Source of the DNA: Physcia stellaris
Taxonomy: Eukaryota > Ascomycota > Lecanoromycetes > Caliciales > Physciaceae
Direction: 5' to 3'
Assembly (NCBI GenBank): GCA_018902385.1
Contig: JABSSW010000008.1
Coordinates: 682,001-746,000, forward strand
Length of the DNA: 64,000 nucleotides
A program made the translations under genes and the position numbers. Positions 11,742 to 24,008 of the stretch are shown here, in pieces; position 1 is the first letter of the stretch, and each line of letters starts with the position of its first letter. The notes beneath the pieces were generated by a model that was not told the origin of the DNA, ran no database searches, and saw only the letters and a program-made list of their open reading frames with translations.

Positions 11742-13696
11742 TCACAGGCTGTCCTCTCTCCATCGGCTGCGCACTCGCTGCCAACCTTCTTTTTCGTTCA
11801 GGCCACCCTTGTGCTCCAAGCCCATGCCACGCTCGACCCAATCCTGGCTGCCCATTTCGCTCAATCGGCTGAGAGCTCGAGAGAAAGCAAAGCGCTCCTC
11901 GTCACCGGAGAAAAGACTGCTATTTTTCAGCATCTTCATGTTCATCCCAAGATCATCCATCATCTGTCGCATCACATCATCGACGCCCTCATGCTCTTCA
12001 GCCTGCTGAACGGTCCCCTTCTTACGTCCATCTTCAAGAGCTTCATCAACTTCCGATGCCGACATGAATAACTGAAATAAAGGTACCTCGGTCGTAAGCA
12101 CCAGCTTGGCCTAGAAGAAATGAGCGACTTGCAAACAATGTCATTTCGGATCTGACTTACCCTGCTTTCATAGATAGCATCAATGAACGTGATGAATCTC
12201 CTTGCCCAATCTCGTGACTTGTGCGTCATGCCTGGCACGTCTGTGACGATGAACGCATCGTAGCTCCTCATCAATTCCAGATAGTCTGCCGCACCTGTCG
12301 CCCTTCCAATCAACTCTCGGAAAGTGAACATTGCAGCCTTGCCGCTTGCTTTGGGCACTTCAATCTCACGTCCCCAAACTCGGTGCTTCGCCACATGAGC
12401 AGGATCATTTTCTGGGTCGCCAAAGAATCGAAACCATCTGTCTGCATGGCTGACGGCCGCTTTGTCTAGCGGATGATGATAGACACCGGATGGTGGTCGT
12501 GGAATTTTTCTGTAATCGGTCGTAGAATCGAGGTTCAATATCCGAAGGCGCGTTTTCAGCAGATTTATACAAGGGATGAAGGAGGCCCGCTGGATACCGT
12601 TTTTATACAAGTCGTCTGGGTGACGGTTAGATGTCGTTACAAGAACTACGCCATGGGACATCAAAGCTTCCAACAAGCTGTGTGGATTAGCGTAACGGAG
12701 CTCATTGAACTAACATGTTGTCGTACCTTCTCAGAATCATAGCATCTGCGACATCTGTGCACTGGAACTCATCAAAGCAAAGAACGCTTCCCTTTTCCGC
12801 TAGATCTGCTGCCACAAACTGTATGGCGTCCAGGTCATTTCCATGTTCCATTTTCAGTATGTGTAGTCTATGATGCACGTCTTGCATGAAATTATGAAAA
12901 TGAACTCTTGTCTTTGAGCTGATATTGTGAGGTAGAGTATCGTAGAACATGTCCATCAACATAGTTTTCCCACTCCCAACGTCACCGTACATATAAAGGC
13001 CCTGAGGAACATTGGACGGTATCTTTGTTGAAGGCCTTTTTGGCGGTTTACGTTGGAAAAGTGATGCTAAGAATGACTGTGTAGGAGGCTTTAGAGACTG
13101 AATGCTAGGGTGAACGACCTTGGGAGCATGGTAATCCCCCAGGGTGTCGTGAAGGTCTTGAAGGCTCTGCACAATCCCTGGCCCAACAAAGCAATCAGCG
13201 CCGTGACTTAATGGCGGAAGGTCGAAGTCAGCTTGATACCTCGTTGATGTTCATCTTCTCTAAGTTGATGAGAATGTACTCGTTCATCGTATTCATTCAA
13301 AGGTCCCCAGGCGTCGGGATTTGCTACGCCAATAATCAGTTCTCAGATATCTTCTAAAACGATACGCATCGAGGCTTACTGTGACTTACTGTCGCCATTC
13401 GTCTCGAAGCACTCGAGACTTGATGTAATAGCATAGGCAACCTCCCCTTTGTCCTCAGTTTCTGCGGCATCCACGGATGCCCTCCACCCGGCAACGGCCG
13501 CCTTCCGAGACTTCTGAAACAGTCGCTGCACAGTAAACGCCTGTTTGATCGAACATTGTGAAGAAAGAGGCTTCTACGCTTGTGAAGCGACCACCGAGCG
13601 GTCCTGATGGGCTTATCAAACATCATGCTGGTATACTAGGTAGCTTTCTTGACGTAAAGCATTGCAGCTCAAGACACGATCAGAAGCTGGGTTCAT
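11742..13696 (-). CDS. AFG1: AFG1/LACE1-type mitochondrial AAA ATPase
   Basis: P-loop ATPase of mitochondria that helps turn over damaged respiratory-chain subunits. Exons from the start: 13637-13696 (tentative), 13390-13573, 13240-13323, 12727-13177, 12161-12677, 11742-12110; these sum to 554 residues in frame. Visible motifs are PQGLYMYGDVGSGKT (Walker A), VLCFDEFQCTDVADAMIL (Walker B with the family's FDEFQ), VLVTTSNRHPDDLYKNGIQR, and the SYDAFIVTDVPGMTHKSRDWARRFITFIDAIYE block. All internal introns are GT-AG; the intron at 13324-13389 begins GTAAGT and ends GCGTAG. The first exon (MNPASDRVLSCN) rests on splice signals only; the basic QAFTVQRLFQKSRKAAVAGWR that follows resembles the end of a targeting peptide. 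The core is certain, the extreme N-terminus is not. Confidence 0.88.
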
Positions 13697-14176
13697 GTTC
13701 TTGCTATTGCTAGACTTAGCTCGGTAGCAATCTCGGTATCAGATAGAAGAAATCAAGGATGGCCGCCAGAGCCCGGATCGGATTTGTAGCTTCAGCATCA
13801 TTGTCGCATAGCTCGGCGGGCTGCTCGGTTTGGATCAAGGTCTTGGCGTATTTGAATCTTCACATGCCATTTTCTCGAGAGGAGGTACGTAGCCAATTCC
13901 ATTGTGACTCCATCATCTGATTTGAAGTTCAACATTGTAGGATACATAGTTGGGAGAAATACTGAACTCCGTTTTGTGATAAAAACCTTCGCACCCAAAC
14001 TAGCTCCAAAAATATCCAAAAATGTGCCAGAACAACTTGGTGATGAAGGCCCTGTATCCGCCCAAAAATAATGATTTACATCCAGAATAAATCCAACGCC
14101 AGGCTGTAATGTAGATGACAAAGTAAGCGACAAATGTTCGTGATTTCTATCCAACCTCAAGCAGTTTCCTTCCATT
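13697..14176. other. Intergenic region, AFG1/BEM1
   Basis: Between the AFG1 start and the BEM1 stop. A minus-strand open frame covers 13798-14193, but it overlaps the end of BEM1 in another frame and resembles nothing known. Most likely the BEM1 3' UTR and the AFG1 promoter. Confidence 0.4.
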
Positions 14177-16271
14177 TCACGCATAGCTGACATAGAGGGT
14201 CAATTTCGGATTTCTTCCGAGGGCCACATCGAGATCACGGTCGTTCAGTAGCTCGGCGTAGCTACTGCTTGGCTCGTCCTTGTACTGTACCATGATATCT
14301 TCTTGGATCTTCAGTCTGTCCTTGAGTTTCTTCCTCAAATCCTGGAATCTGATGTTGCTCGGAACTCGGATCGCAATGAGATCATCTTCGAAGAATACTT
14401 TAATCTTCAAAGCTCCGGATGCGGCCACGTTCGTGCTCGAGGTATTAGGCGCAGAAGTGGCCGGTGTTGAGTGATGTGTTCCCGAGGAGTTTTCCGAGGC
14501 CTGAGTCAGTGAAGAGGGCTGACGGTTGATGGCTGCTTGACTTTGGTAGTCTGTCTGGTTGCGATGGTTTGGAAAGCCTGGTGAAGATCCGCTGGGCCCA
14601 GGCACAGAGGTTATACTCCGCTGGTGACTGATGCGGTGCGACGGTGGACCCATTGATCCGGCTGGATAGCCATTGACTCCGTTCATTTGGCTCCTGGACG
14701 ACTGCCGTGAAGCAGTTCTCGAGAGACTACCGGTCGCCGAAGATTGTTGCGATCCATTCGAAAATCGGTAGTCCTCGCCCATCGCCCTAGGATCTAGTTC
14801 GAAGTCGCCCTCTCGTGGCGCAAACAGCTCTCGGACAAGGTGACATTTTGAGATATATGGAGGTAGCAGTAGAAGCTTTTTAACGTAGTCATTAAGACTT
14901 TCTCGTCGCCCATTTGAGATGGCATCCGTAACATAGGTGACAGGACCGGGCATGTAGGGTAGTATTCTCGTACCACCATTCGAATCTGCTTCCTTGGGGA
15001 ATTCTCGTAGCAGTGCTATTTGAAAATCGTAGAAATTTTGGTAGAAACGGCATAATTCCCAAAGACTGCCGTCCTCTAGCTTGCATTCAATAATATACCA
15101 GTACTTATCATTCTCGAAACAATACCGTGGTATCGAGGCGGATATAGGGGCTAGAAGGTTGCGGGACGACTGACGATCGATCCCATTTTGTGTGGAGCGG
15201 CTTGCGTTCCTTTGGTGATAGGTCTGGCTCTATGATATCTGGTTAGGACTGAAATATCATGGGCTGATCTCCAGGAACTCACCTGCGAGCTTCCGTTGGA
15301 ATAATTGTATGGCTGACTTCCGTTATTCAGACTCGTCCTCGACGTCTCGCGCTGCGCACTCGCAGCCTCAATCTTGCCTAAACTGATACTGCTATCTTTG
15401 TAGTCTCTCGCCATTTTCTTCCATTCCTCGACTTTGGGAACGCCTGCCCGTGCAACAGCTGCTTGAGGATCCGGAACCGGTTCTTGCGTGGCAACATCTC
15501 GAATCTCAATAAACGAGACTGGGATCAAGCCAGGTCCGCCTAAGCGTCCTATGGGCTTTGCGACGAACCATTCTGGATTGGACTGTGCGATAACCACGAT
15601 TGCTTCTCCCGCCTTCGCTTCTAGTTCATCAGGCCTCTCCGCGTTAAAGTCGTACTGCACCACGCCGTAAACCATGGCGCCGGAGCTTTTCCCAACACTC
15701 GACATCCTGGTATGGCCCTGAGCTCGCGGCGCCGATGTTGATTCCTGCCGTCCTGGGCCAGTTCTTTCGGAATATCCTGAATCGTGGGGGTATTGTTGTG
15801 GAATTATACTGCTAGCGCCCGAGGCCACCGACCCACCGCTCTGTCGTTCGGTCTTCCCAATAATTTCGAAATACGATACAGGGACAAGCCCACGCGCAGT
15901 CGGAATGAGGGGATTACACGCTTCGTACCAGCTTGGATCATCCTCTCGGCTTATGACGTGGAAAAAGTCCCCCTTCGAGAATGCCAGTGCGTGTTGGTCA
16001 TCCGGATTGGGTTGATAATCATATAGGGCTTTGATAACCTTGAGAGGAGTGGACAGATAGGTTAGTGGTTGGACACAAAGAAGCCATGCACAGCGCGAGG
16101 ATTGTTATACGTACTCTCTTAGGCGGGACGATGGCTATCGCAGACTTTGGAGTTATGCTGATATGTTTGCCTCCACCGGAATCAGCCTTGGACCGACGGA
16201 AAGCCTGGTGGTACCGGTCAGTCACGAGTGGGCTAGGATAGGTTGTTTTCACGACAGAAGCATACCTTCAT
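14177..16271 (-). CDS. BEM1: BEM1 polarity scaffold (SH3-SH3-PX-PB1)
   Basis: Scaffold that binds Cdc42-GTP, the PAK kinase and Cdc24 at polarity sites and NADPH-oxidase complexes. Exons: 16266-16271, 16115-16204, 15283-16038, 14177-15229, giving 634 residues. The first exon encodes only Met-Lys; it joins to AFRRSK and on to ISITPKSAIAIVPPKR, matching the family start. First SH3 about residues 33-93 (VIKALYDYQPNPDDQ), second SH3 about 153-212 (VYGVVQYDFNAERPDE), PX domain about 300-420 (WYIIECKLEDGSLWELCRFY, FPKEA, PYMPGP), a Ser/Gln-rich linker, and a C-terminal PB1 domain about 555-634 (LKIKVFFEDDLIAIRVP, ending KLTLYVSYA) for binding the Cdc24 PB1. The intron between the second SH3 and PX is 53 nt (15230-15282). 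Confidence 0.95.
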
Positions 16272-17938
16272 GATCTGGTAACCCGACCCAGAGGTTCTTT
16301 GTGTGGTTTGTCTGCGCCAAGACCGCTCGGAATTGTCGACTAACATGAAAAGCCGCGTGGAATGAAAACACTGGCGCACCTCGTGGTGAGGCGTTATTTC
16401 GCCGTCGAGGATGGGAATAGGTGGAGATGAAGGATGGGGTATCTCTTGTTTCGAACGATTCGATCCAACCCCACCAGGTGGCTGGGCGCTACTTGGTACT
16501 TTGGAGCGAGCAAGCGCACCGTGTTGGTTGCTTATCGATATGGATAAATACTTTATTTTCAATGGGATTGATGGTTCCAATCAGCCTATCCACGACGAAC
16601 AGGAGGAGATTATTTGCAAGGCCAAGCGGAGGTTCAGGGGGGCGATCTTGGAACGGCAGGACTTGTGCGACGCTTCCAAGACGGGCATCTCGTCACCCGC
16701 AGCAAAGATTGGTCATCTGCTCTGCCACGCATGAGGATTCAATCTTCTCGTCACATCCATGGTAATCATGCAGCACTCGGTAGGGAATAAGCATCGAGAA
16801 GTCATCTTGGATGTTCACCACAGTTATATTGCCCTATGAATCAGCTCGGCTATGCTTCGTTCTAGCCAGAAGACGGTTGGCGGTGATTGCAAAGACGCCC
16901 TCATCCCAGGACCATATCAAGCCTTGTGCGCTGCCTTGCTTACTACGCTGCTGCTCATAATCGAGGATCATATCGCTCCTTCATTCGTAGCTACAGTACA
17001 AGAATCCAAATCATCCGCAAGCTGATGTGGTCCTCTCGCCATGTAGCGCATATCACAAACCAGGCTTGAGCAACCATCTCCTTAGGTTCCCCTCCTCCGT
17101 CCTACCCGTTGGCGTCATGCAAATCGCAAAAGGCTGCAGACTGCGGTGCCAACAACGAACCCTTGCGAGGACTTTGCCGTCTTCGCCGCTTGAAGGTCAA
17201 AAGCAATGCACTGACTTGGAAGCATTGGGTACAACCACAGCTCAATCGAAACGTGCCAATGCTGTATGAGTCGCACATGTCGTTCATTTGGCTGTAGATC
17301 GGAGTGACTGCATCATCTCCAATTCCGAAGACTCAGGTGTTCCGCCCTGCAACTTGCTCCCATTTGGGTATTTACTCCGCGCCAGACAGCGTGAAGCCTC
17401 AAACGCCTAACACTCACATCGATAACGATCAGAACCTAACCAACATATGAGCCTGCCCCGTATGGGCAGCAGCTGGGTCATTGGTCAAACGATGAACGGG
17501 CGGACTTTCATGCAATTAGTACACGTTGGTCGCTTGCGGTAGTAACGAACTAGATTTGTAGATGAAAATTGAGGAGTTGAGGTTCTCCAGAAGGGAAGCG
17601 TTTCTCAGATCGAAGAGCATGTTGAATGTCTGATAAGTCCAGGTTTGGGGTTCTCCAGCGAATACTGCCAACAGGGTATACTCAGCGAACATCACCATCA
17701 ATTTTCTGTGCTGCAGAAAAACATATAAGCCCGAGTGAAAGCAGTAGTGAGACACTCGTGGGATCTTTAATTGCTTGTTCCTTGAAATTTCAACAAGTGC
17801 TTGGAAGTAATTCGAACCTCCAGCAAGTGACTGGGAAGACGGATCAACACCGCATGAGCGTATGCCATTGAACGGCCATACGTTAACAGAGATCAACCTG
17901 GTACAAGACCAGCCTAGTAGTGCAGAAGGTCTAAAAGA
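16272..17938. other. 1.7 kb gene-poor stretch upstream of BEM1
   Basis: No supported gene. Short open frames at 16411-16765 and 17516-17896 have no family resemblance. The stretch should contain the BEM1 promoter and the 3' UTR of the THP3-like gene. Confidence 0.45.
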
Positions 17939-19544
17939 TTAGCTTTTGAAGAAATTTAGAGCTTTGCCAGTCATAAGTCGGACTCCGTCATCCCGCTCTC
18001 CAAGGAAGTCTTGACCGCCATGATCGCAAATGAACCTGGCACTCTCATCGTCCGATTCGAAACCTAGTTCCTCAGTGATAAAACGCAACCTAACATCGGG
18101 CTTATACCTGTACAGAAATCAGCTCGCAATCGCTCGGAGGAGTAGGAATACTTGCGATGCGCATATGTTAGAGAGGGCAGCCAGACGCTCGCGGGCAACA
18201 AACATGTCCATGAGATAGGCGCCCATGTTTGGCGTCTCAAGATAGAGTTGGAAGAATTTATGGAAGTTACCCAAAGCCAATGCAGAACGTGCATCGAGCG
18301 CATGTTTTACGGCCACGTCCTTTTTCTCTGCGGGTGTTAGATCTGCCAATACATCGTTCATGTCGGTCCGGTTACAGGTGTGAATGAAATAAAGAATACG
18401 ATAAGCTTTGAATTCTGTAGGATGACCTCCTAGGTTTTGCGAGTACAAGGCACGCAGCTGTGTCTGACACTGGTTATACTCACCCAAATCCCCCTTCTCC
18501 AACGCAATTCTGGCATGTATCTCGTAGACGTTGACAGTGAATTCGGTTTTGATGTGCTGGACAGTGAGATCTTGACGAAGCGATTTAAATTGATCACATA
18601 TGTATGAGTAGTTGTTCTCTTTCCTCCACTTTCTTTTGAGAAGATCTAAGGTCTTTTCAAGCACATCTAGAGGTCGGACGAAGAGGGGGTTTGGCGCAGC
18701 AGTCAACCGAAAGTACTTCTTTTCAAGATCCTGGCATTGACCGACGACTGGGCCCTCATCCATCACAACGTCCGGTTTAGCCAGAGTTGATTGGTCAGGG
18801 GACATATACCGAGGTTGGGAGTCCTCAAACCGCTTTTTGCGGCTGTCTAAATGATACTGTGACTTACTTGTTCCTTTACCTGACGATTCGTTCCGTTGGC
18901 GCTTGTCGGGATACGATACTCGGTCCTCGAAAACGTTGCGCTCATTGCTCACTCGCCAAGGCGGTTGGGGTGACGATCCAGTCTGTATTTTTTCCCGATC
19001 CGTGGATTTGCGCTTCTTAAAATTCGGTCCATTTGTGCTTGAATTAGTTTCTTGTGTAGAGACATAAGGAAAAGGGATTCCCGGTCGAGTATTAGTAGGT
19101 ACAGGCTTAGGTATCGCGCTTGCCGCACGTTCTGCTTGGATTACTTGCTGTGGTAATAGGAGATTTGCCCAATCTGTGGTGTCCAGGGTATTGCTTGAAG
19201 CTGCCTTTGCAATGATCTCTTTCAACTTGGTCTCCATATCCTGCCGACTGACGTCCGGCAAATTGTTATCTTGAGCGAATGCCCTCTGAACATACTGACG
19301 GACAGGGTCGGGCCATTCCCGCTTCGACTTTTCAGCTTGCGATGTAGTTGTTGTCATCGATCGGTTGGCGGAGGGTAGAGGGGAGCTGGGCTGAGGTCTT
19401 GCGAACACTTGTCTTGCAGAGACCGCCGTAAACGCACCGTTTGCTGTCTACTATTAGTACTGGTGGCGTGGGCTATACCATGGGGTGGAAGGTTGTAAGA
19501 CGCCCCACTCGAATAAAGCAAGTAAGTTACTCACAGGACATCAT
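17939..19544 (-). CDS. THP3: SAC3/GANP-domain protein, THP3/LENG8-like
   Basis: PCI-type protein of the SAC3/GANP family; yeast Thp3 works with Csn12 in transcription elongation and mRNA processing in the nucleus. Exons: 19535-19544, 18156-19443, 17939-18107, summing to 488 residues. The first exon supplies MMS plus one base and joins to NGAFTAVSARQVFARPQP. The middle is a disordered, Pro/Ser/Lys-rich linker with KKRK- and KRQR-type basic patches. The SAC3/GANP domain spans about 245-480: NPLFVRPLDVLEKTLDLL, YICDQFKSLRQDLTVQ, TEFTVNVYEIHARIALE, then across the last intron YKPDVRLRFITEELGFESD. That last intron (18108-18155) starts GCAAGT and ends TACAG; the GC donor is the only choice that keeps the conserved ICAS-YKPDV join in frame. 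It is divergently paired with VPS36. Confidence 0.9.
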
Positions 19545-19918
19545 CGAGTTTACTGAGAGAATGACAGACCAAGGTATGGCCTCGGTCATAGAGGTAGTCT
19601 AGTTAATAAGCAAATACAAGAGAAACAGGAGGGACTTTGAGCGTTCGACGTGTCAAAACGGATCTGTTGAAGTACAGTCGGTGCAACAATGAACAAACAG
19701 TCGAGGGGTTGTGCCTGAGTGTACCTACGATTGGAATGTGCTTCAAGTGTTGCCAAGACGCTAATCGTATCAAGTTAGCCTCGTACGATACATGGCACAC
19801 GTGACACACAGCCATCATCACCTCACTCTTGTGTCATGCTTGAGTCTTCATATCGCAGACAATAAGGTAACCTATCTTGATCTCAAGATTCAGCCGTACT
19901 ACGCTCTAAGCCTCTTGG
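19545..19918. promoter_or_regulatory. Short divergent promoter between THP3-like and VPS36
   Basis: 374 bp separate the two start codons, so the genes must share or abut promoters. No TATA box or known operator could be assigned with confidence. Confidence 0.5.
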
Positions 19919-21990
19919 ATGTTTTTCCAACCTGTGGACCTGACGACCGCGCTCAGGCCATCTCTTTTACCTGATGAGACTCTGCTGTTCGTTCAGGATG
20001 CGGTTGGCCTATACGAAGGGTGTGTACTGCAAACCTAGCTACTAGGCGATTGCTTCATTGCGGACTTACTGACTAGTGCAGGAAGTACAAGCTCCCTTCT
20101 ATGCAAAATGGTCATGCCTACCTCACCTCTCATCGGGCCTGCTACATCGATAACGTGGAACCTCGCAAGCACTCTGTTGCCGTGGAGCTGAAAAGTGTAG
20201 AGAAATATGAGTTCTACGTATAGCACGAAGCTCCGGCATAAACAGAGCTTCATGCTCATTGTCTCCAGGCTGGTTTTCTCAAATCATCTCCTAAGATTTC
20301 TCTCTATCCTAAAGCTGGCAGGGGAAGTGTAGCATCAAGCAGGAGCCAGTCCGGGGCGTCCACTCCACTGCTGTCCGTTTATTCGCGAAGCCTCGCCGCG
20401 AACCCTACGCCGCGTGGGCCGAGTCCCATCTATACGCCTTCACAGCGGTCCAGTAGCCCGAGTACAGCCAGTATAACCTGGATTTGCCAAATCTGTGCCC
20501 AGCCGAACCAGCTGCCTCCGCACTTCGATGCAACAACAGCTAATGTACATACTCCCCTCGCCCCCTGCTCCACATGTGGTGTCAAGCCGTCGCTGGCCCA
20601 TATCTTGAAAGCTGCCATTTCTAGTGCTTCGGGTCGTCAGGCGGCTCAGCCAAGCGAGCCTCCGTCGCAGCCGTTACTGGAAAGCCACCGAAGAACTCAG
20701 AGCAATATGGGTGGTCAAAACGTTCCGCGGGCAGCCAACACAGCTCCATTCACACAGTCAAGTTTCCAGTGCCCCCGATGTACGTTCCTCAACCACCCGT
20801 CTTTACCGAACTGCGAGCTGTGTGGCGCGTCTCTAAGATCCATAAGTCTGGATGATCGAAATGGTGCCATGGATGTCTCGCAGCGGCCGGAGTCTCCTGG
20901 GCCTATCATGCACAGTCAGACTCCTGATATCGACCACAGTCTCGAATGCGTCAAATTTTCATTTCGTGGCGGAGGAGAAAAAGTATTCCACGAAAGACTC
21001 AAGGGCGCCATGTCACAGCGCAAGTGGCTTTTGCAGAATGCCCCACCAGTCCCAAGACCCGATCGGTCTTCAGGCGGAGCGCCTAATCAGGTGATAGATA
21101 CCGATGGGCGGCTCAATGGACCACCGCCTCTGGAACGCTCCAAGGTCGTTGGTATTGCTGGCCTGGAGCGAAGGGGACTGGAGCTGCGCAAGAACAATGA
21201 AACAGTCCTGGGTAATGCTTTCGAGGATCTGGAGGCGTTGATGGCTTCGGCGAAGGAGATAGTAGCCCTCGCTGAATCCTTTGCAAAACGGGCACCAGAA
21301 AGGGGTACGGAAGCAGCTGATGCCCTTCTTGAGGAGTCAGCTACTGCCCTCGGCATGGTAACGACCAAAGACATGCTAGGTTCAAGCGCTGGCTCGGAGA
21401 CAACATACCTCTCCGAGCTTGCTCGTAACGTAGCCGAATATCTTACCGACGATGCCAAAGGCATACTGCGCAGGGAAGGGGGTATTATGAGCCTCGTTGA
21501 TCTGTGGGCTGTTTTCAACAGAGCCCGCGGAGGTGTCGAGCTTGTCAGTCCGATGGACTTTGAGAAAGCTGCTCGTCTATGGGATAAACTGAACCTTCCC
21601 GTACGCTTACGGCAATTCAAGAACGGCCTTCTGGTGGTCCAACGGCATGACTGGACCGATGACAAAACCATCGCTCAATTACTCAATTGGATGCAGGAGC
21701 TACACACCACCCCTCCACCTGGCGAAACCTACTGGGATTGGGAATCTTTCGGCCGTGGCGTAACAGCCCAAGAAGCAGCGCAGAAGTTTGGCTGGAGCGT
21801 AGGTGTGGCCACTGAAGAGCTGGAAATGGCCGAAGACAATGGTGCGCTGTGCCGCGAGGAAAGTGTGGAAGGCTTGAGATATTGGGAGAACTGGATCACG
21901 GAAGGGGAAGATGTTGTGAGCCCTGCGCCTGATGTTGATCCCGACACGCTTGCTGTCACTCGTAATCTTGTCGATCTTGGACTTTGGTAG
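19919..21990 (+). CDS. VPS36: ESCRT-II subunit VPS36
   Basis: ESCRT-II component that binds phosphoinositide and ubiquitinated cargo on endosomes through its split GLUE domain. Exons: 19919-20019, 20082-20217, 20269-21990; 652 residues. The N-terminal GLUE half includes LPDETLLFVQDAVGLYEGKY and GHAYLTSHRACYID. It is interrupted by a Ser/Pro-rich insert carrying two NZF zinc fingers: WICQIC...PCSTCG near 149-178 and FQCPRC...NCELCG near 244-268. The second GLUE half contains LECVKFSFRGGGEKVFHERL near 304. The C-terminal half is the EAP30 double winged helix, with DAKGILRREGGIMSLVDLWAVFNRARG and LVDLGLW at the end. All introns are GT-AG with perfect frame closure. Two NZF insertions are also seen in yeast Vps36. 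Confidence 0.95.
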
Positions 21991-22456
21991 ATGAGAGGTC
22001 CAGAAACGGTGGTTTTGCCGGGGTTATTCGAGACAGTGGCCTTTTCAACAATTCTGAGAGAGCTAGGGATTTTGTAGCGATGCTTGCAAGCTAGCAGCAA
22101 GTAAAGCATCGTCAGATTCGATGATTGTGCATTGATCAGTGAGACACGTTCCAAGCATGTAATTCCCTACCGTGGCCAAAAACCAACGGCTACCCGATTA
22201 TGGACGACATCGGAATGCACATCCCATACATGTCACACATTTACGATCATCTTAAACCGGGGTCGACGTATTATCAACTGCGTTTATGAGTATCGAACCG
22301 AACTTCACAAAGCGTCAATCAACTGGACCTGCCAGAACCATGCCGCCCAACAAGCCAGGCTACCCTATTGCCATCTGCACTCGAAAACTCGGCGACGCCC
22401 CACTATCCGCGAAGGGACCACCTCTCCCAAAACCAGCCCCTCTTGCTATGTACCCA
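21991..22456. other. Convergent 3' region, VPS36/DUF1774
   Basis: Only 466 bp between two converging stop codons; probably overlapping 3' UTRs. The plus-strand open frames beginning at 22132 and 22286 run antisense into the last exon of the DUF1774 gene and are shadows. Confidence 0.45.
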
Positions 22457-24008
22457 CTACTCATCATCAAGCAACGGCCTCCTCTCCAAATCCGGGCCAA
22501 CAACATCACCCTTCCACCGCACCGTCAGCTCTTTCCCAAACGCCCCAGGCACCATTATAGCAAGGCTTGTGAGTGCCAGAACCGCCGTGATCACGAAGGC
22601 GAAGATCCATTGGAGCGCGAAGACGTGGAGGTGGACTTGGTGGATTCCCAGAGCTTTTGGGTCGCGTCAGCCTTTGTTTTTCTTTTGTGTGGTTATGGAA
22701 TGACGGAGAGGAAGGAGGGAAAGTGGATATACCGGCTGAGAGGATGGCTAATTCCAGACCTATGGTGTAGTCTTTGAAGGCGGCTAGGAAGAACATGCCG
22801 TAGATTAGGATGGACCTGTGTTAGTGAGCCTGTTAGCTTTTTCTACATTCCGAATGCAACGTGCGTTACAAGAAGAGACTCTTGGCCTGACATGGTGCTG
22901 TTGAAAGAGTGCTCGATTCCTCTACTTTGAGTGGTACTTTGTTCGACGAAGAATAGGAGAAATTTGAGACCGTTTTTGGAACGAAGCATGCAATGATGAA
23001 GGGAATGGTATCTTTCACTCTGGTTTTATCCCATGCCGGGCAGCCGTCCAGTGGGATGCACCAGGAGAAACTACTCTCTCCAAGCCAGGCCAAAGATTAA
23101 ACACTCGAAAGCCTTGCAAGGTACTTAGGAGAGCTCAGACTCAATTTACACATACCAGATCGTGACATTGGCCAGTATCCTCGCCAAGAGACTGTGGGAA
23201 TTGACCATCGCCGCACCGTTCCAGAGAATGGCGACCCTGTAGAAGATGAGCATTGCTTATCAGTCTCTCAAAGGTAGACGCACAAACCCTGACCATGCCA
23301 GTGGAGCAGACACTACAGGGATGTGTATAGCGCTTGGGGTCGTCGAGTGCCGAAGATATAGGGATAGAAGATTGAACAAGTTTAAGACGAGCACGATCTC
23401 TGCGATCCAGAATTGGGAGTGTACCCACAGTACAATGAACGTGAAGTGCAATAGGTTGGTAAGAATAAAGTGACTGCCGACGTTTCCAGCCGCAACCACC
23501 ACCCAATCATCATGCCCATCATAAAGCTGCTGGAGATACGCGACCTGAAGGACTAGGAGGATGCTCCTAGAAAGGGTATCTATCAGCATGGGCCATGGTA
23601 GCCTATGATATCCCATGACCCGAGATATGGTATTACTCCAAGCGAATCCCGGACTGCGTTCGCCACTGGTTATCCGACGTTGCAATTGCTTACCAGTATA
23701 TATTGACAAGTATAGGGTTGAGTGCGAATGGAGTTGGATGAGCTTTGTTCTGGTCCCAAATCGTCTTTCCACCGTGGATACCATCTGCGTGAGGATACAG
23801 GCTGAAGACGATACCAGAGACGACGACTAGGAGCCATGTCGCGGTGGTAAGGAATCTATAGATTTTGAGAGCACGTTCATAGCGCAGTTCTACTTTGGCG
23901 AAAGGATTCACTGGTTCGCAGCTGATTAGCATGCTACTACATATTTTCATGGTCTATGAGTGCCTTACATGTTTGGACTCGTTGAATGACCGCGGTTCTG
24001 GAGTCCAT
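22457..24008 (-). CDS. DUF1774 multi-pass membrane protein
   Basis: Conserved fungal integral membrane protein of unknown function. Exons: 23969-24008, 23694-23910, 23288-23566, 23156-23236, 22733-22815, 22457-22653; 298 residues with every phase matching. Family landmarks: LNPFAKVEL after the first intron, IYRFLTTATWLLVVVSGIVF (helix 1), HPTPFALNPILVNIYW, QVAYLQQLYDGHDDW, NVGSHFILTNLLHFTFIVLW, FNLLSLYLRHSTTPSAIHIP, AILWNGAAMVNSHSL, MFFLAAFKDYTIGLELAILS and VFALQWIFAFVITAVLALTS, about seven or eight helices in all. Intron 4 (22816-23155) is 340 nt, several times longer than its neighbours, and carries an unrelated open frame. The last intron ends CCAAAAG. Nothing nearby suggests a function. 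Confidence 0.88.

Noticed and set aside
13798-14193. 131-codon minus-strand open frame after BEM1
   Set aside because: Overlaps the BEM1 stop in another frame and has no family resemblance.
21087-21671. 194-codon minus-strand open frame inside VPS36
   Set aside because: Lies antisense to the EAP30 domain of VPS36; Ser/Arg-rich mirror composition.
22132-22777. Plus-strand Pro-rich open frames near 22.1-22.8 kb
   Set aside because: Antisense to the last exons of the DUF1774 gene, which has consistent splice phases.
23000-23093. Open frame MAWLGESSF inside DUF1774 intron 4
   Set aside because: Reading through it breaks the family sequence; splicing it out restores it.
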